Shown here: positions 17,126 through 24,627 of the stretch, one piece after another
Numbering within the stretch: position 1 is the stretch's first letter
Layout of the letters: every line of letters begins with the position of its first letter
Source: Cytobacillus oceanisediminis
GTDB taxonomy: Bacteria; Bacillota; Bacilli; Bacillales; Cytobacillaceae
Direction: 5' to 3'
DNA length: 64,000 nucleotides
Assembly: GCF_007830235.1 (NCBI RefSeq)
Contig: NZ_VLKI01000004.1
Span: 186,001-250,000, forward strand
Position numbers and translations under genes: made by a program
The notes under the pieces: model-generated
The model's database searches: none
The model's input: only the letters and a program-made list of their open reading frames with translations
What the model was told of the DNA's origin: nothing

Positions 17126-17276
17126 CTGTTTTAAAGCTCAATGTTGATTTTTGCACCCTGTTGATTGGAGCGGAAGGTGCGAGACTCCACGAAAGTGCTC
17201 TCGCATTTTCTTCGTGCCGTGTCTATTCACGGATGCTTATTCAATGACCTGCGAGAGTGCGGATCAAAGGGAGGCC
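17126..17276 (+). repeat. interspersed Bacillaceae repeat, copy 1 (truncated)
   Basis: Shares TTAAAGCTCAATGTTGATTTT, GCACCCTGTTGATTGGAG and CGGAAGGTGCGAGACTCC with copies at 18822-19050 and 46765-47010. This copy ends near GGAGGCCCCGTAGCC and lacks the right end (GCGGAAATCAACAGGC). It fills the gap between the peroxiredoxin and the next gene. Confidence 0.85.
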
Positions 17277-17370
17277 CCGTAGCCTTTCGTAAAAATATAA
17301 TTCCTTTAATAAGCAGCGTTGAAAATATATAATAGGAAGTAACAAATTATGTAAAGGGGGAACTGGAAGG

Positions 17371-17745
17371 ATGGACTTCTTTTCCATTATTTCTGAAGAT
17401 CGGATTAAAAAGGCGTTTAAGGATGGCGAGTTTGACAACTTGCCTGGCTATGGAAAGCCGCTTCCTTTTGATGATCTGGCGTCAGTGCCGGAAAACCTGA
17501 GAATGGCTTACCGCATTTTGAAAAATGCAGGCTATACCGAGGAAGAGTCCCAAATTAAACAGGAATTGCTCACAATTGAGGACTTAATCAAAAAATGCGA
17601 GAATAGTGAAGAAAAGAAGGAATTGCAGCAGAAGCTGAATGAAAAAATGCTTCGTTTTAATAGCATGATGTCGAAAAGAAGACTAAATACCAATTCGTCG
17701 ATTTTTAAAAACTACGAAGAAAAAATTAACAATAAATTGTTCTAA
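17371..17745 (+). CDS. DnaJ homologue subfamily C member 28 conserved-domain protein (DUF1992)
   Basis: Product of 124 residues matching DUF1992, the conserved domain of DnaJC28 (E. coli YhdN). The family signature sits at the N-terminus: FFSIISEDRIKKAFKDGEFDNLPGYGKPLPFDD, followed by AYRILKNAGYTEEE. The rest is a long helical, charged region likely to form a coiled coil (about 60-105). There is no J domain. The molecular function is unknown; bacterial members are small cytosolic proteins. The ATG at 17371 follows AAAGGGGG. A STAS protein gene starts 58 nt downstream, possibly on the same transcript. Confidence 0.88.
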   Translation: MDFFSIISEDRIKKAFKDGEFDNLPGYGKPLPFDDLASVPENLRMAYRILKNAGYTEEESQIKQELLTIEDLIKKCENSEEKKELQQKLNEKMLRFNSMMSKRRLNTNSSIFKNYEEKINNKLF

Positions 17746-17803
17746 AGCTGGCCATTTTACAGTTCGCCTGGTTGGCATAGAATGAATAAGTTAAGGAGAA
17801 AAC

Positions 17804-18265
17804 ATGAATAAAGATGAATATATAAAGTCTCTTGAAAAAAGGATAGAGGAATACGAAGCGACCATCGCCGATATGACTGCACCCATCATTCCATCGATTG
17901 TTCCCCAAACTATTTTGGTGCCGATCACAGGCCTCCTTATGGCAGAAAGGTTTGAAAAGATTACCGTTAAAATATTGAAACATATCAAAGATCATGATAT
18001 AGAGTTTGCCATCATCGATTTTACCGATATTACGGTCGAGCGAATTGAGCGGATGTGCCTTGTTGAATTGGGCCAGCAAATCCGAAATCTAACTGAATCA
18101 ATTCACCTAATGGGGGTAAAGCCTTATTTTGTCGGCATGACGCCACAGTTAATAAAAGAGATTGTCTTATCAGGCATTGAGCTTAATGCGGAAACACATG
18201 CCACGTTCCAGGCTGCATTAAAGCACTTAATGAAGATAAATAATCTAGTATTTCAAAAAATATAA
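17804..18265 (+). CDS. STAS-domain protein related to RsbR C-terminus
   Basis: Product of 153 residues: a short N-terminal coiled coil (YIKSLEKRIEEYEATIADM), the linker TAPIIPSIVPQTILVPI, then a STAS domain. The linker keeps a Thr-Ala-Pro where RsbR paralogues have the phosphorylated EISTP. The usual DxxxxDTxVA loop is replaced by DFTDITVERIERMCLVELG, so the main RsbT phosphosite is missing. It could be a stressosome accessory or antagonist that cannot be phosphorylated in the standard way. The ATG follows AAGGAG by 5 nt. Confidence 0.8.
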   Translation: MNKDEYIKSLEKRIEEYEATIADMTAPIIPSIVPQTILVPITGLLMAERFEKITVKILKHIKDHDIEFAIIDFTDITVERIERMCLVELGQQIRNLTESIHLMGVKPYFVGMTPQLIKEIVLSGIELNAETHATFQAALKHLMKINNLVFQKI

Positions 18266-18273
18266 TTCAGGAA

Positions 18274-18308
18274 AACTTCTCTCCTTAAAGGAAAGGAGTT
18301 TTTTTGTT
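18274..18308 (+). terminator. terminator after the STAS gene
   Basis: Imperfect stem of CTTCTCTCCTT with AAAGGAAAGGAG followed by a run of seven Ts. Confidence 0.6.
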
Positions 18309-18415
18309 TTTTTATATAAAAGACATGCACAATTTCTGATAGTCTGGGGTTTTGTCCATGCGGAAACCTCCGAAGAAACATATTCTATAGTATCCAGGAG
18401 AAAGGAGGTATTCAA

Positions 18416-18766
18416 ATGTCAAACAATTGGAGAAGAAGATTTGAGATCAATGCAGATGAAGTGGAAATTCGGGCAGACAAGGTTATTGTTAAAGAAGATG
18501 ATGATAGAAGACACCGCCGTGACGATGTAGGAGGAATTGAAGATGACCGCAGAAAAGATCGCCGTGATGACCGAAGAAACGACCGTAGAGGTGATCGCAG
18601 AGATGATTGCAGAAAACATCGCCGTCATGATATAGAAGGCGCTGGTGACTTATGGTATAACAGAGATTTAGCCGGAACTGGAAGAGGCTGCAGAGGTGAC
18701 AGGGTGCGGGGTGCAGAGGATGACGACAGAAGACACAGAAGGCATTGCGGCTGCCGCTGGATCTAA
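18416..18766 (+). CDS. Asp/Arg-rich repetitive protein
   Basis: Product of 116 residues with a very skewed composition. After MSNNWRRRFEINADEVEIRADKVIVKED come repeated DDRR/NDRR/GDRR units (about residues 28-72), a glycine-containing middle and a His/Cys end (DDDRRHRRHCGCRWI). No known domain was recognised. The strong AAAGGAGG site 6 nt before the ATG supports expression. The zwitterionic repeats and terminal cysteines recall spore coat proteins, and CATATTCTA upstream (about 18380) resembles a sigma-E/K -10 box, but no -35 was found. A spore-layer role is speculation. Confidence 0.65.
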   Translation: MSNNWRRRFEINADEVEIRADKVIVKEDDDRRHRRDDVGGIEDDRRKDRRDDRRNDRRGDRRDDCRKHRRHDIEGAGDLWYNRDLAGTGRGCRGDRVRGAEDDDRRHRRHCGCRWI

Positions 18767-18774
18767 AATATGCG

Positions 18775-18811
18775 GATACAGGACAGGGTTTTGAACCTTG
18801 TCCTGTATTAA
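18775..18811 (+). terminator. strong hairpin after the Asp/Arg-rich gene
   Basis: ATACAGGACAGGGTT pairs with AACCTTGTCCTGTAT around a 3-nt loop. The T-run afterwards is weak, so it may protect the 3' end or act as a weak terminator. Confidence 0.55.
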
Positions 18812-18821
18812 ATGAATGACT

Positions 18822-19050
18822 GTGTTAAAGCTCATTGTTAATTTTGGCACCCTGTTGATTGGAGCGGAAGGTGCGAGGTCCTCGATAATGCATTCGCATT
18901 CTCTTCGTGCGGTGTTATCTCAAAGATGCTTACTCAAAGCACTGCGGGAGGAGCGTGTCAAAGGGAGCCCCCGCAGGCGGCGCTCGCACCGAGGAGCGTC
19001 GGATCGCCGCGGTTCGCTGAGTGCCTGGAGCGGAAATCAACAGGCAATCG
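18822..19050 (+). repeat. interspersed Bacillaceae repeat, copy 2 (full length)
   Basis: Begins GTGTTAAAGCTCATTG, contains TTGATTGGAGCGGAAGG and a CTGCGGGAGGAGCG core, and closes with GAGCGGAAATCAACAGGC, which is inverted relative to the left end. It has no coding capacity. It fills the gap before motA and is related to copies at 17126 and 46765. Confidence 0.88.
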
Positions 19051-19157
19051 AAAAATAACGCATAAGAAAATTTTCCTAAAGAACTGTAAAAAGTATCCGA
19101 AATTAATAGTAGATAGCATTGCGGTTTTTTTAGACTACATAGATAGGTGTGGCATGC

Positions 19158-19952
19158 ATGGATAAAACAACGATAATAGGAATAATTTTAGGGTTAATAG
19201 CGGTTGGAGCAGGGATGATTTATAAAGGGGTAAGCCCCGCAGTTCTCCTTAACCCTGCAGCTATCCTGATTATCATTTTGGGAACGGCAGCGGCAGTTGC
19301 CATTGCTTTTCCAACGAGTGAAGTAAAAAGGGTACCAAAGCTATTTGGGGTCTTATTTAAAGAAGAAAAGCTCATGAATCCCACTGAAATGATTAAAATG
19401 TTTTCAGATTGGGCCCAACTGGCAAGGAAAGAAGGACTGCTTGCCCTTGAAGTTAAAACCAATGAAATCGAAGACACTTTTTTAAAAAACGGGCTAACTC
19501 TAGCGGTTGACGGTCAAAGCGCTGATTACATCCGTGATGTGTTGAGCGAAGAAATCGATGCCATGGAAGAAAGGCATCAATCGGGAGCTTTGATTTTCAG
19601 CCAGGCAGGCACATATGCTCCTTCTCTCGGAGTGTTGGGGGCTGTTATTGGATTGATCGCAGCATTGGGAAATATGAATGATACAACCAGCTTGGGCCAT
19701 GCCATCAGTGCGGCGTTCGTAGCGACTTTACTGGGGATCTTTACGGGATATGTGCTTTGGCATCCTTTTGCCAATAAGCTAAAGAGAAAATCGAAGAAGG
19801 AAGCAAAGCTGAAGAGCATGATGATTGAAGGAATCCTGTCCATCCTGGAAGGGGAGGCACCGCGGGTAATTGAACAAAAACTGGCTTCCTATCTTCCTTC
19901 AGGGGAACGCAGAAAATTCCTTGAAGAAAGCAGTGAGGCCAAGGATGAGTAG
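19158..19952 (+). CDS. motA: flagellar motor stator protein MotA
   Basis: Forms the ion channel of the flagellar stator with MotB. The product has 264 residues with four membrane helices in the MotA pattern: two near the N-terminus (TIIGIILGLIAVGAG and AAILIIILGTAAAVAIAF) and two later (YAPSLGVLGAVIGLIAALG and AISAAFVATLLGIFTGYVL). Between them lies the cytoplasmic loop that contacts FliG. The ATG at 19158 has AGGTG 8 nt upstream and gives the family start MDKTTIIGI. The stop overlaps motB by 8 nt, so the pair is translationally coupled. Confidence 0.95.
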   Translation: MDKTTIIGIILGLIAVGAGMIYKGVSPAVLLNPAAILIIILGTAAAVAIAFPTSEVKRVPKLFGVLFKEEKLMNPTEMIKMFSDWAQLARKEGLLALEVKTNEIEDTFLKNGLTLAVDGQSADYIRDVLSEEIDAMEERHQSGALIFSQAGTYAPSLGVLGAVIGLIAALGNMNDTTSLGHAISAAFVATLLGIFTGYVLWHPFANKLKRKSKKEAKLKSMMIEGILSILEGEAPRVIEQKLASYLPSGERRKFLEESSEAKDE

Positions 19953-20742
19953 GCGAAAAAAGAAGCAGCATCACGAAGAGCATGTGGATGAATCCTGGCT
20001 TCTGCCATATGCTGATCTATTAACCCTGCTGCTGGCACTTTTTATTGTTCTTTTTGCCATGAGTTCTGTTGATGCACAAAAGTTTCAGAAGTTATCGAAA
20101 GCATTCAATGACGTTTTTACTGGCGGAACAGGTGTCTTGGAATTTCCAAGCCCGATGCCCGATGGCCAGATGCAATCAACAGATGCTGTTTTAGAGAATC
20201 CAGACAAAGATCTTGAGGGAATGGCTGCGCTTGATAAGCTGGAAAAAGAGCAGCTTAAGCAGGCGGCAGACCAGGAAGAACTGGCCTCTCTTCAGCAAAA
20301 AGTAAATGCATTTATTAAGAATAAGAATTTGGCAGATAAGCTGGAGACTTCTTTAACCACAGAGGGGCTGCTTGTTTCAATCAGAGATAATGTCCTATTT
20401 AGCTCAGGAAGTGCAGAGGTTCGGACCGGGGATTTAAAAATAGCGAATGAAATAGCAGAGCTCCTCGTTATGGATCCGCCTCGGAATATCATTATAAGCG
20501 GGCATACAGACAATGTTCCAATCCGTAATTCCCGCTTTGAATCAAACTGGGAACTGAGTGTGATGCGGGCGGTTAATTTTATGAAAATGATCCTGCATCA
20601 CGATAAACTGGATCCACGGTGGTTTAGCGCAAAGGGATTTGGCGAATTCCAGCCGGTTGCCGACAATGAATCAAAAGATGGCAGAGCCAAAAACAGACGG
20701 GTAGAAATTTTAATATTGCCAAGAACGGGAAATCAGTCTTAG
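19945..20742 (+). CDS. motB: flagellar motor protein MotB
   Basis: Stator subunit that anchors to peptidoglycan and carries the ion-binding aspartate. The product has 265 residues: a basic N-terminus, a single membrane helix with Asp24 in YADLLTLLLALFIVLFAMSS, a flexible linker, and a C-terminal OmpA-like domain (IIISGHTDNVPIRNSRFESNWELSVMRA). The ATG at 19945 lies inside the end of motA after AAGG; a reading from 19870 would be an artefact of the motA overlap. The ion used (H+ or Na+) cannot be settled by eye. A terminator overlaps the stop. Confidence 0.95.
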   Translation: MSRRKKKQHHEEHVDESWLLPYADLLTLLLALFIVLFAMSSVDAQKFQKLSKAFNDVFTGGTGVLEFPSPMPDGQMQSTDAVLENPDKDLEGMAALDKLEKEQLKQAADQEELASLQQKVNAFIKNKNLADKLETSLTTEGLLVSIRDNVLFSSGSAEVRTGDLKIANEIAELLVMDPPRNIIISGHTDNVPIRNSRFESNWELSVMRAVNFMKMILHHDKLDPRWFSAKGFGEFQPVADNESKDGRAKNRRVEILILPRTGNQS

Positions 20743-20762
20743 AATTGCTGATTTCTTTTTTT
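20729..20762 (+). terminator. terminator of motAB
   Basis: GAAATCAG and CTGATTTC arms around an 11-nt loop, followed by seven Ts. Confidence 0.85.
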
Positions 20763-20790
20763 AGGTGAAGGAAAAATGCGGAATTATTGA

Positions 20791-20890
20791 AGTTGCTAAT
20801 AAAATAGAAAAGTTGCTAATAAAAATCAAAAGTTGCTAATAAAAATCAAAAGTTGCTAATAAAATAGCTGAGCTTGCAAATATACTGCTT
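20791..20890 (+). repeat. array A of helically phased GCTAATAAA repeats
   Basis: AGTTGCTAATAAAA begins at 20791, 20811, 20831 and 20851, exactly 20 bp apart, with a degenerate fifth unit (GCAAATA) at 20871. The spacers are A-rich and near-identical (AATCAAA or ATAGAAA). There is no open frame. Confidence 0.9.
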
Positions 20891-20993
20891 TCTTGCCTGG
20901 ATATGTTGAAATTTTCCTCTAAAATCAGCAGGAAGGGCGTCTAAAAAACAAAAAAAAGCTCTGAAATCCAGCAACTTTACAAATGAAGTTCCA

Positions 20994-21110
20994 TTATTCA
21001 TTTGCTTCTTGTTCAGATCCGTCCGGTTTGCACATGCGGTCAACCATTACGCCAAAAAGAAAGACACACGCAATAGGAATAGAAAAGTTCAAAATATGAA
21101 CAATGGTCAT
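20994..21110 (-). CDS. 38-residue membrane peptide of unknown function
   Basis: Short gene with an excellent site: AAAGGAGG, 7 nt, then ATG at 21110. The product starts MTIVHILNFSIPIACVFLFG, a single hydrophobic helix. It ends in a short polar tail, VDRMCKPDGSEQEANE, that puts a cysteine just outside the membrane. There is no homologous name I can give. It lies between the phased repeat array and the MFS gene, and no clear terminator follows. Confidence 0.6.
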   Translation of the reverse strand: MTIVHILNFSIPIACVFLFGVMVDRMCKPDGSEQEANE

Positions 21111-21227
21111 GCATAAACCTCCTTTAAATAATAATTACTGTTCTCCCCTTACTTACATTATATGCAATTTTCATAAAAAATACAGAGAATATTCGGAAAA
21201 TATACACAATCAGGGGTTGACAAACAA

Positions 21228-21256
21228 AAAAAAAGAGCCGCAATGGGCTCTTTTTT
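21228..21256 (-). terminator. terminator of the marR-MFS operon
   Basis: GAGCC and GGCTC with flanking A6 and T6 runs form a compact bidirectional hairpin. Confidence 0.85.
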
Positions 21257-21275
21257 GAATAAGTAGCTATACAAG

Positions 21276-22472
21276 TTATAACGGCAGATTAGCTTCAGAG
21301 TGCACTGTTTTTGGCTCTTTCCTTTTCCCGTGAAGAATATAGTAGACAAACAGGCCAAACAGCGCCACTCCCGCAAGCATGAAATAAAGGGTTGAAAATC
21401 CTGTTTGAACCGCAAGTATTCCCAAAACATAGGAACCTAATCCAATCCCCGTATCAAATAGTGTGAAGAAGGTAGAAGTAGCAAGGCCTCTTTTCGATGG
21501 GTCGGCTTGTTTTATCGCTACTGTTTGAAGGCTTGGAACGATGGTGCCGTAGCCTAATCCGATAACTGCACCGGACAGCAGGAATAAAAAGGTGCCGTTT
21601 GCCTGGCTAAGCAAAAATAATCCGGCGGCAAACAGGATGATGCCTGGATAAATGACTTTATTTTCACCATAAGTATCAAACCAGCGGCCTGTGAAGGGGC
21701 GGGACATGATGATGAACGCCGCATATACAACAAAAAAGAAGCTTGCAGCTTCCAGCAGGCCAAGCTCTTTGGCATAAACAGAAATAAAGGAAAGAATTCC
21801 TGCGTAAGCAAATGCAAGAATGCCCGCTGCGACAGCAACAGGAACTGCGTTTTTCTCAAACAAGCTTGAAAGAGTAAATTTTGGATGCTTGGCGGTGCCT
21901 TCTGCTCTTTGTGGCATTTTTACAAAAACACCCAATAAAAGCGCTATGAATGATAAAGCCGTACATAAAGCGAAAATCCATACAAAGTTTGCATATTGAA
22001 CAATCGTCAAGCCTGCAAATGGGCCAATAACCATGGCCAGGTTCATAAACATCGCATAGTAGCCAAGACCTTCGCCTCTGCGTTCATTGGGAACTAAGTC
22101 CGCGACAATCGCTCCGGTTGCTGTCGTTGCCATACCAAAGCCGATTCCGTGCAGGAACCTCAATGCAAGCAAAGCTGGTGTTGAGTCAGCCCAAAAGTAA
22201 AGCAGGGATGAGACTGCAAACACTAGTAATGAAGCAAGCAAAATCTTCCTGCGGCCAAGCTCGTCAATCCACTTTCCAGTAAATGGACGGCTGATCACTG
22301 CGGCAATCAGGAATACCGATATAATCAGACCTACCTGTGTCTCGTCACCCTTTAAATCATCCAAAATATAAAGAGGAAGCGTTGTCAGCAAAATATAAAA
22401 ACCCATAAATAAGAAAAAACTAGTAATAGAAATACTCAAAAAATCCTTCGTCCATAACGGCTGTTTCTTCAT
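21276..22472 (-). CDS. MFS transporter, drug-efflux type
   Basis: Protein of 398 residues with 12 predicted membrane helices, a member of the major facilitator superfamily. It has the motif-A loop GKWIDELGRRKILLAS between TM2 and TM3, the related TGRWFDTYGENKV in the second half, and RFLHGIGFGMATTATGAIVADLVP (TM4-5) of the drug:H+ antiporter type. The MarR repressor gene lies directly upstream in the same operon, which fits export of a toxic ligand sensed by that MarR. The substrate is unknown. The start follows AGGAGG. Confidence 0.88.
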   Translation of the reverse strand: MKKQPLWTKDFLSISITSFFLFMGFYILLTTLPLYILDDLKGDETQVGLIISVFLIAAVISRPFTGKWIDELGRRKILLASLLVFAVSSLLYFWADSTPALLALRFLHGIGFGMATTATGAIVADLVPNERRGEGLGYYAMFMNLAMVIGPFAGLTIVQYANFVWIFALCTALSFIALLLGVFVKMPQRAEGTAKHPKFTLSSLFEKNAVPVAVAAGILAFAYAGILSFISVYAKELGLLEAASFFFVVYAAFIIMSRPFTGRWFDTYGENKVIYPGIILFAAGLFLLSQANGTFLFLLSGAVIGLGYGTIVPSLQTVAIKQADPSKRGLATSTFFTLFDTGIGLGSYVLGILAVQTGFSTLYFMLAGVALFGLFVYYILHGKRKEPKTVHSEANLPL

Positions 22473-22490
22473 GTTGACCTCCTAACAATC

Positions 22491-22541
22491 GGTACCAGGC
22501 ACCTATACCACTTTCCTCAGTTGGTATAGGTGCCTGGTACC
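22491..22541 (-). repeat. inverted repeat with 20-bp perfect arms between marR and the MFS gene
   Basis: Left arm 22491-22510 begins GGTACCAGGCACC; right arm 22522-22541 is its exact complement; the loop is 11 nt. One arm encodes the last residues of MarR (VPGTYTN). No T-run follows, so it is not a typical terminator. It resembles the dispersed GTGCCTGG-type hairpins seen again near 55221 and 55567. Confidence 0.8.
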
Positions 22542-22954
22542 ATATTTTCTTTCATTTTTGCCATGAGTTTGATCATGGTGTTGATTTCTTCTTCGGTAAT
22601 GTTTTTTAGTACATGGCTTTCGCTTGTTCGGACGGCGTTGAGCCAATTGTCATATTCTTGTATGGCTGTGCCGGTTAGCAAGATTCTCTTTTCTCGTTTA
22701 TCCTTGCCTATTGTTCTTATAATCCATCCGGCTTTCTCCAAACGGGCCAGTGTCCGTGTCATAGTTGGCGCTTCAACGCCCAGATAGGAAGAAAGCTCTT
22801 TTTGCGTGCTCGGACCGCCTGTTTTAAGTCGATAGATAATGGTCCATTGAGCAGCATACAAACCCAGCGGCACCAAACTTTCATTAAGTATTTTCGAAAA
22901 ATGGCGAGTAAATTGATTTATGGAGTGAAAAAGTTCGCTTTGATTAGAATCCAT
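22517..22954 (-). CDS. MarR family transcriptional regulator
   Basis: Product of 145 residues with a winged helix-turn-helix. Recognisable parts are LNESLVPLGLYAAQWTIIYRL, then TQKELSSYLGVEAPTMTRTLARLEKAGWI (recognition helix) and IRTIGKDKREKRILLT (wing). It is probably a dimeric repressor of itself and of the MFS gene behind it. A 22-bp palindrome immediately upstream is a good operator candidate. The start at 22954 follows AAGGTGAT. No redox cysteine is present, so it likely senses a small molecule. Confidence 0.9.
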   Translation of the reverse strand: MDSNQSELFHSINQFTRHFSKILNESLVPLGLYAAQWTIIYRLKTGGPSTQKELSSYLGVEAPTMTRTLARLEKAGWIIRTIGKDKREKRILLTGTAIQEYDNWLNAVRTSESHVLKNITEEEINTMIKLMAKMKENMVPGTYTN

Positions 22955-22970
22955 GAGATCACCTTCTTAA

Positions 22971-22992
22971 TATAGTTACCTAGCTAACTATA
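22971..22992 (-). promoter_or_regulatory. candidate MarR operator
   Basis: TATAGTTA and TAACTATA arms around CCTAGC, 17 nt upstream of the marR start. Size and symmetry are typical of MarR-family sites; autoregulation is inferred. Confidence 0.7.
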
Positions 22993-23166
22993 CATGATTT
23001 TTAAGAATATGTCTACCTTGCAAGTAGGAATTGGGCTGGAGATTGATAACCGTACTACACTTATCAAAGGTTTAATACTTTTTCTAGCTGAATGTTTAAC
23101 TGGTAAAAAACAGGGAAACAGAACATCAAGGACAGCTGTGTAAACATTACAAGGGGGATAATTTTT

Positions 23167-24552
23167 TTGGACAAGTTATTAGAGATCGTTGCAAGTATTT
23201 CAGGATGGCTTTGGGGCTACCCAATCATCCTATTATTAGCGGGTACTGGTTTATATTTAACCTTTATGCTAGGTTTTTTCCAGTTCCGTTACCCGGTATA
23301 TATTTTTAAGCAAACGTTCGGAAGCATTTTTAAAAAGCCGAAAGGAAAAGGAACAGTTACACCTCTGCAGGCTTTGACCTCTGCACTTTCATCGACCATC
23401 GGTGCAGCAAATATAGTCGGTGTTCCGGCTGCCATTATGTTTGGCGGACCTGGTGCTGTATTTTGGATGTGGGTCATTGCCCTGATCGGTATGGCGATTA
23501 AATTCTCCGAAAGTGTACTGGCTGTAAAGTACCGCGAGAAAAATGAAGAAGGCGAATATGTCGGCGGGCCGATGTATTATATGACAAAAGGGCTTAATAT
23601 GAAGTGGCTTGGAGTTATTTTTGCTTTTGCGCTCATGATTGAACTGATTCCCAGCATTATGGTTCAGGGGAATGCAGTAGCTGCGGCTGTTGGCGAAACC
23701 TTCAGCATCAATGGGCTTTATACGGGAATTGCTGTTGCTGTTCTCGTTTCATTAGTCGTTTTTGGCGGTATAAAAAGGATCGGGAAGGTAACAGAGATTG
23801 TTGTACCATTCATGGCTCTTATCTATGTAGGCAGTGCTCTGATTATATTATTTATGAATCTTGGCAAACTTCCTGAAGTGTTGGAATTAATCTTCACTTA
23901 TGCGTTTCAGCCAATGTCTGCAATAGGCGGATTTGCCGGTGCGGCAATTGGCGAAATCATTCGCTGGGGATTTGCACGAGGATTATATTCCAATGAGGCA
24001 GGACTTGGAACGGCGCCGATTGCCCATGCTGCTGCAACAACGGACCATCCGGTAAGGCAAGGTTTCTGGGCAATTGTCGGAATCGTCGTTGATACACTGA
24101 TTGTGTGTACAGCTACTGCCTTTGTCGTGTTATCGTCAGGTGTTTGGACAAGGGAGGGCGCAATGGAAGACCCTTCAGCTTTGACTGCAGCTGCATTCAC
24201 ACAGTATTTCGGTTCCTTCGGTGGTGTGCTGGTTGCCATTTCATTAATATTCTTTGTCATTTCGACTATCATTGTGGTTGTTTTTTATGGCTCCAAAATG
24301 GCCGAGTTCCTTTTTGGTTCTTTTGCCGGAAAAGCAATCAAAGTTGTTTACATCGGTGCCATTGTTCTCGGTTCAGTAGGAGCGGCGAAAACCATTTGGC
24401 AATTCCTTGACCTGGCTCTCGCTATGATTTTGATACCGAACATCGTAGCTGTCCTGCTCCTAAGCAAAGAAGTCAAACAGCTGAAAAACGAATTCTTTAC
24501 ATCAGAAAAATATTATTTAAAAGATATTAAAAAAGATGATAGTGCAGCGTAA
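23167..24552 (+). CDS. alanine/glycine:cation symporter (AGCS family)
   Basis: Protein of 461 residues with about 11 membrane helices. It matches the AGCS family, which imports alanine or glycine with sodium. Family hallmarks are LTSALSSTIGAANIVGVPAAIMFGGPGAVFWMW, EGEYVGGPMYYMTKGL and RGLYSNEAGLGTAPIAHAAA. The TTG at 23167 follows AAGGGGGAT. It is monocistronic and followed by a terminator, then phased repeat array B. The substrate within the family is not resolved. The gap 22993-23166 shows nothing recognisable. Confidence 0.92.
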   Translation: MDKLLEIVASISGWLWGYPIILLLAGTGLYLTFMLGFFQFRYPVYIFKQTFGSIFKKPKGKGTVTPLQALTSALSSTIGAANIVGVPAAIMFGGPGAVFWMWVIALIGMAIKFSESVLAVKYREKNEEGEYVGGPMYYMTKGLNMKWLGVIFAFALMIELIPSIMVQGNAVAAAVGETFSINGLYTGIAVAVLVSLVVFGGIKRIGKVTEIVVPFMALIYVGSALIILFMNLGKLPEVLELIFTYAFQPMSAIGGFAGAAIGEIIRWGFARGLYSNEAGLGTAPIAHAAATTDHPVRQGFWAIVGIVVDTLIVCTATAFVVLSSGVWTREGAMEDPSALTAAAFTQYFGSFGGVLVAISLIFFVISTIIVVVFYGSKMAEFLFGSFAGKAIKVVYIGAIVLGSVGAAKTIWQFLDLALAMILIPNIVAVLLLSKEVKQLKNEFFTSEKYYLKDIKKDDSAA

Positions 24553-24556
24553 TTAA

Positions 24557-24592
24557 AGGTCTTCCGTCTTATGGCGGGAGGCATTTTTTTAT
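24557..24592 (+). terminator. terminator of the AGCS symporter gene
   Basis: GTCTTCCG and CGGGAGGC arms with G-U pairs, followed by TTTTTTT. Confidence 0.75.
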
Positions 24593-24627
24593 AGATTGAG
24601 CCGAACCGCCAACCTAATTGTGAACTT

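Noticed and set aside
20791..20890. Phased repeats as a CRISPR array
   Set aside because: The repeats are only about 13 bp with 7-bp spacers, far below CRISPR sizes, and no cas genes are present.
20846..21043. Minus-strand frame of 65 codons
   Set aside because: It overlaps the better supported 38-residue gene in another frame and part of the repeat array, and lacks a ribosome binding site.
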